From Bacteroidota bacterium (GTDB taxonomy: Bacteria; Bacteroidota; Rhodothermia; Rhodothermales; UBA10348): DNA of 7,808 bases. The DNA is taken from positions 1-7,808 of the forward strand of contig JAAZVD010000064.1 in NCBI GenBank assembly GCA_018623785.1, given 5' to 3'. Under the pieces are notes generated by a model, which was not told where the DNA came from, made no database searches, and worked only from the letters and a program-made list of their open reading frames with translations. The position numbers and the translations under genes are program-made. Below are positions 6,774 through 7,808 of this stretch, one piece after another; the first letter of the stretch is position 1, and each line of letters begins with the position of its first letter.

Positions 6774-7808
6774 ATGAACCAGACTGTAGGCACCACTCGC
6801 AAACTGATCTTCATCTGTCCGGATCAACTGAACCCGGACAGCCCCACCCTGCGTGGAGCCGACCCGAACCAGGACATCATCGTCTTGGGGGAGAGCCGCG
6901 CGGAGGCGACGCGATTTCCGTTCCATATCCAACGCATGACGCTGATATTCTCGGCCATGCGTCATCGGGCCGAAACGCTGGAGCAGGCTGGTTTCCAAGT
7001 CGACTACCACGCGATCACGGATGAGGGCGCCGACACATTAACCGATGTGCTGCAAGCTGCCATCGAGCGTCATCGCCCCGAATGTATCCGGATGACCCGG
7101 CCCAACCGGTTCGATCTGATCGATGGGTTCGAACGGATTGCCGACGAAGCTCGCCTACCGCTGGAGTACGTCGAAGACACCCATTTTCTGACCTCGCCGG
7201 AGGAATTCACGGTATGGGCCGAGGGCCGCAAAACGCTGGTCATGGAGCACTTCTATCGCGCTAAGCGTAAGGAAACAGGCTATCTGATGAACGGCAATGA
7301 ACCTGCCGGTGGCGAATGGAATTTTGATGGTGACAACCGCCAATCCTTTGGTAAAAAAGGACCCGGCTTGAAGGTCGAGCCGCTGCGCTTTGAGCCCGAC
7401 GCCATCACCCGGAAAACCATACAGGATCTGCAATCCGTGCTTCCGGACCTTCCCGGTTCAGCCGCCTCATTCGGTTGGCCCGTCACCCCGGAGCAGGCCC
7501 GCAGGGTGCTGCACCATTTCGTCGAACACCGTCTGCCCGATTTCGGCCGGTGGCAGGATGCCATGTGGACGGATGAACCATGGCTGTTCCATTCGCTCAT
7601 CTCCCCGGCCATCAATCTGCAGCTGTTGGATCCTCGGGAGGCTATTGAAGCGGCAGAAACAGCATATCGGAGCGGCAAAGCACCCTTGAATGCCGTGGAA
7701 GGATTCATTCGGCAGATTCTGGGATGGCGCGAGTTCATCCGGGGCATCTACTGGTTGGAAGGCCCCGGGTACGGCAACCGTAATGCACTTGGTGCCGAAC
7801 GGAAGTTA
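6774..7808 (+). CDS. Photolyase/cryptochrome-related protein, COG3046/FeS-BCP type (3' truncated by window)
   Basis: The frame is open from ATG 6774 to the window end, giving 345 residues of a family usually near 500. The N-terminal antenna-type domain starts with KLIFICPDQLN (10-20) and carries the family block MEHFYRAKRKETGYLMNG (157-174) followed by GGEWNFDGDNR (179-189). The FAD-binding region has FGRWQDAMW (257-265), LFHSLISPAINLQLLDP (271-287) and VEGFIRQILGWREFIRGIYW (308-327). These mark the bacterial (6-4) photolyase/CryB group, including Agrobacterium PhrB, which binds FAD, a lumazine antenna and a 4Fe-4S cluster. In PhrB the four cluster cysteines come at residue 350 and later, so they fall outside the window and the cluster cannot be confirmed. 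Likely role: repair of (6-4) photoproducts or light sensing. It starts 2 nt after the DUF429 stop with no clear Shine-Dalgarno, consistent with translational coupling. Confidence 0.9.
   Translation, partial: MNQTVGTTRKLIFICPDQLNPDSPTLRGADPNQDIIVLGESRAEATRFPFHIQRMTLIFSAMRHRAETLEQAGFQVDYHAITDEGADTLTDVLQAAIERHRPECIRMTRPNRFDLIDGFERIADEARLPLEYVEDTHFLTSPEEFTVWAEGRKTLVMEHFYRAKRKETGYLMNGNEPAGGEWNFDGDNRQSFGKKGPGLKVEPLRFEPDAITRKTIQDLQSVLPDLPGSAASFGWPVTPEQARRVLHHFVEHRLPDFGRWQDAMWTDEPWLFHSLISPAINLQLLDPREAIEAAETAYRSGKAPLNAVEGFIRQILGWREFIRGIYWLEGPGYGNRNALGAERKL

Overview
The window suggests a Gram-negative, heterotrophic, probably aquatic bacterium with moderately high GC. A Bacteroidota/Rhodothermota-like or Planctomycetes-like lineage is a guess from gene content, not demonstrated. 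Most starts lack a clear Shine-Dalgarno sequence; only one gene (start 6121) has a good GGAGG. No tRNA, rRNA, CRISPR array or insertion sequence was seen.

Left part (1-2694, plus strand): the last 79 codons of a sulfatase, a 226-bp gap holding an imperfect 41-bp-period tandem repeat with four TTGTAC boxes, then a secreted 741-residue right-handed beta-helix protein ending in a PA14-like domain. This looks like the edge of an extracellular polysaccharide-processing locus. It meets folE tail to tail across 17 bp.

Right part (2712-7808): a photorepair/light-response locus. folE (GTP cyclohydrolase I, minus strand) is divergent from a tight plus-strand cluster of three genes. The first is an 819-residue fusion of a class II-type CPD photolyase to a renalase-like FAD oxidoreductase (COG3380-like). 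The second is a DUF429 RNase H-fold protein, overlapping it by ATGA. The third is the first 345 residues of a COG3046/FeS-BCP-type photolyase-cryptochrome protein, starting 2 nt after the DUF429 stop. The 242-bp divergent intergenic region carries a near-perfect 16-bp palindrome and a strong 27-nt interrupted inverted repeat, both candidate control elements.

How the genes may work together (inference): FolE makes the pterin precursor of folate, which can serve as a photolyase antenna. The class II domain keeps the expected lesion-binding and electron-transfer tryptophans and should repair cyclobutane dimers. The FeS-BCP-type protein could add (6-4) repair or light sensing. The renalase-like domain and the DUF429 protein are the undescribed parts: possibly flavin/pterin redox support and a nuclease-like repair accessory.
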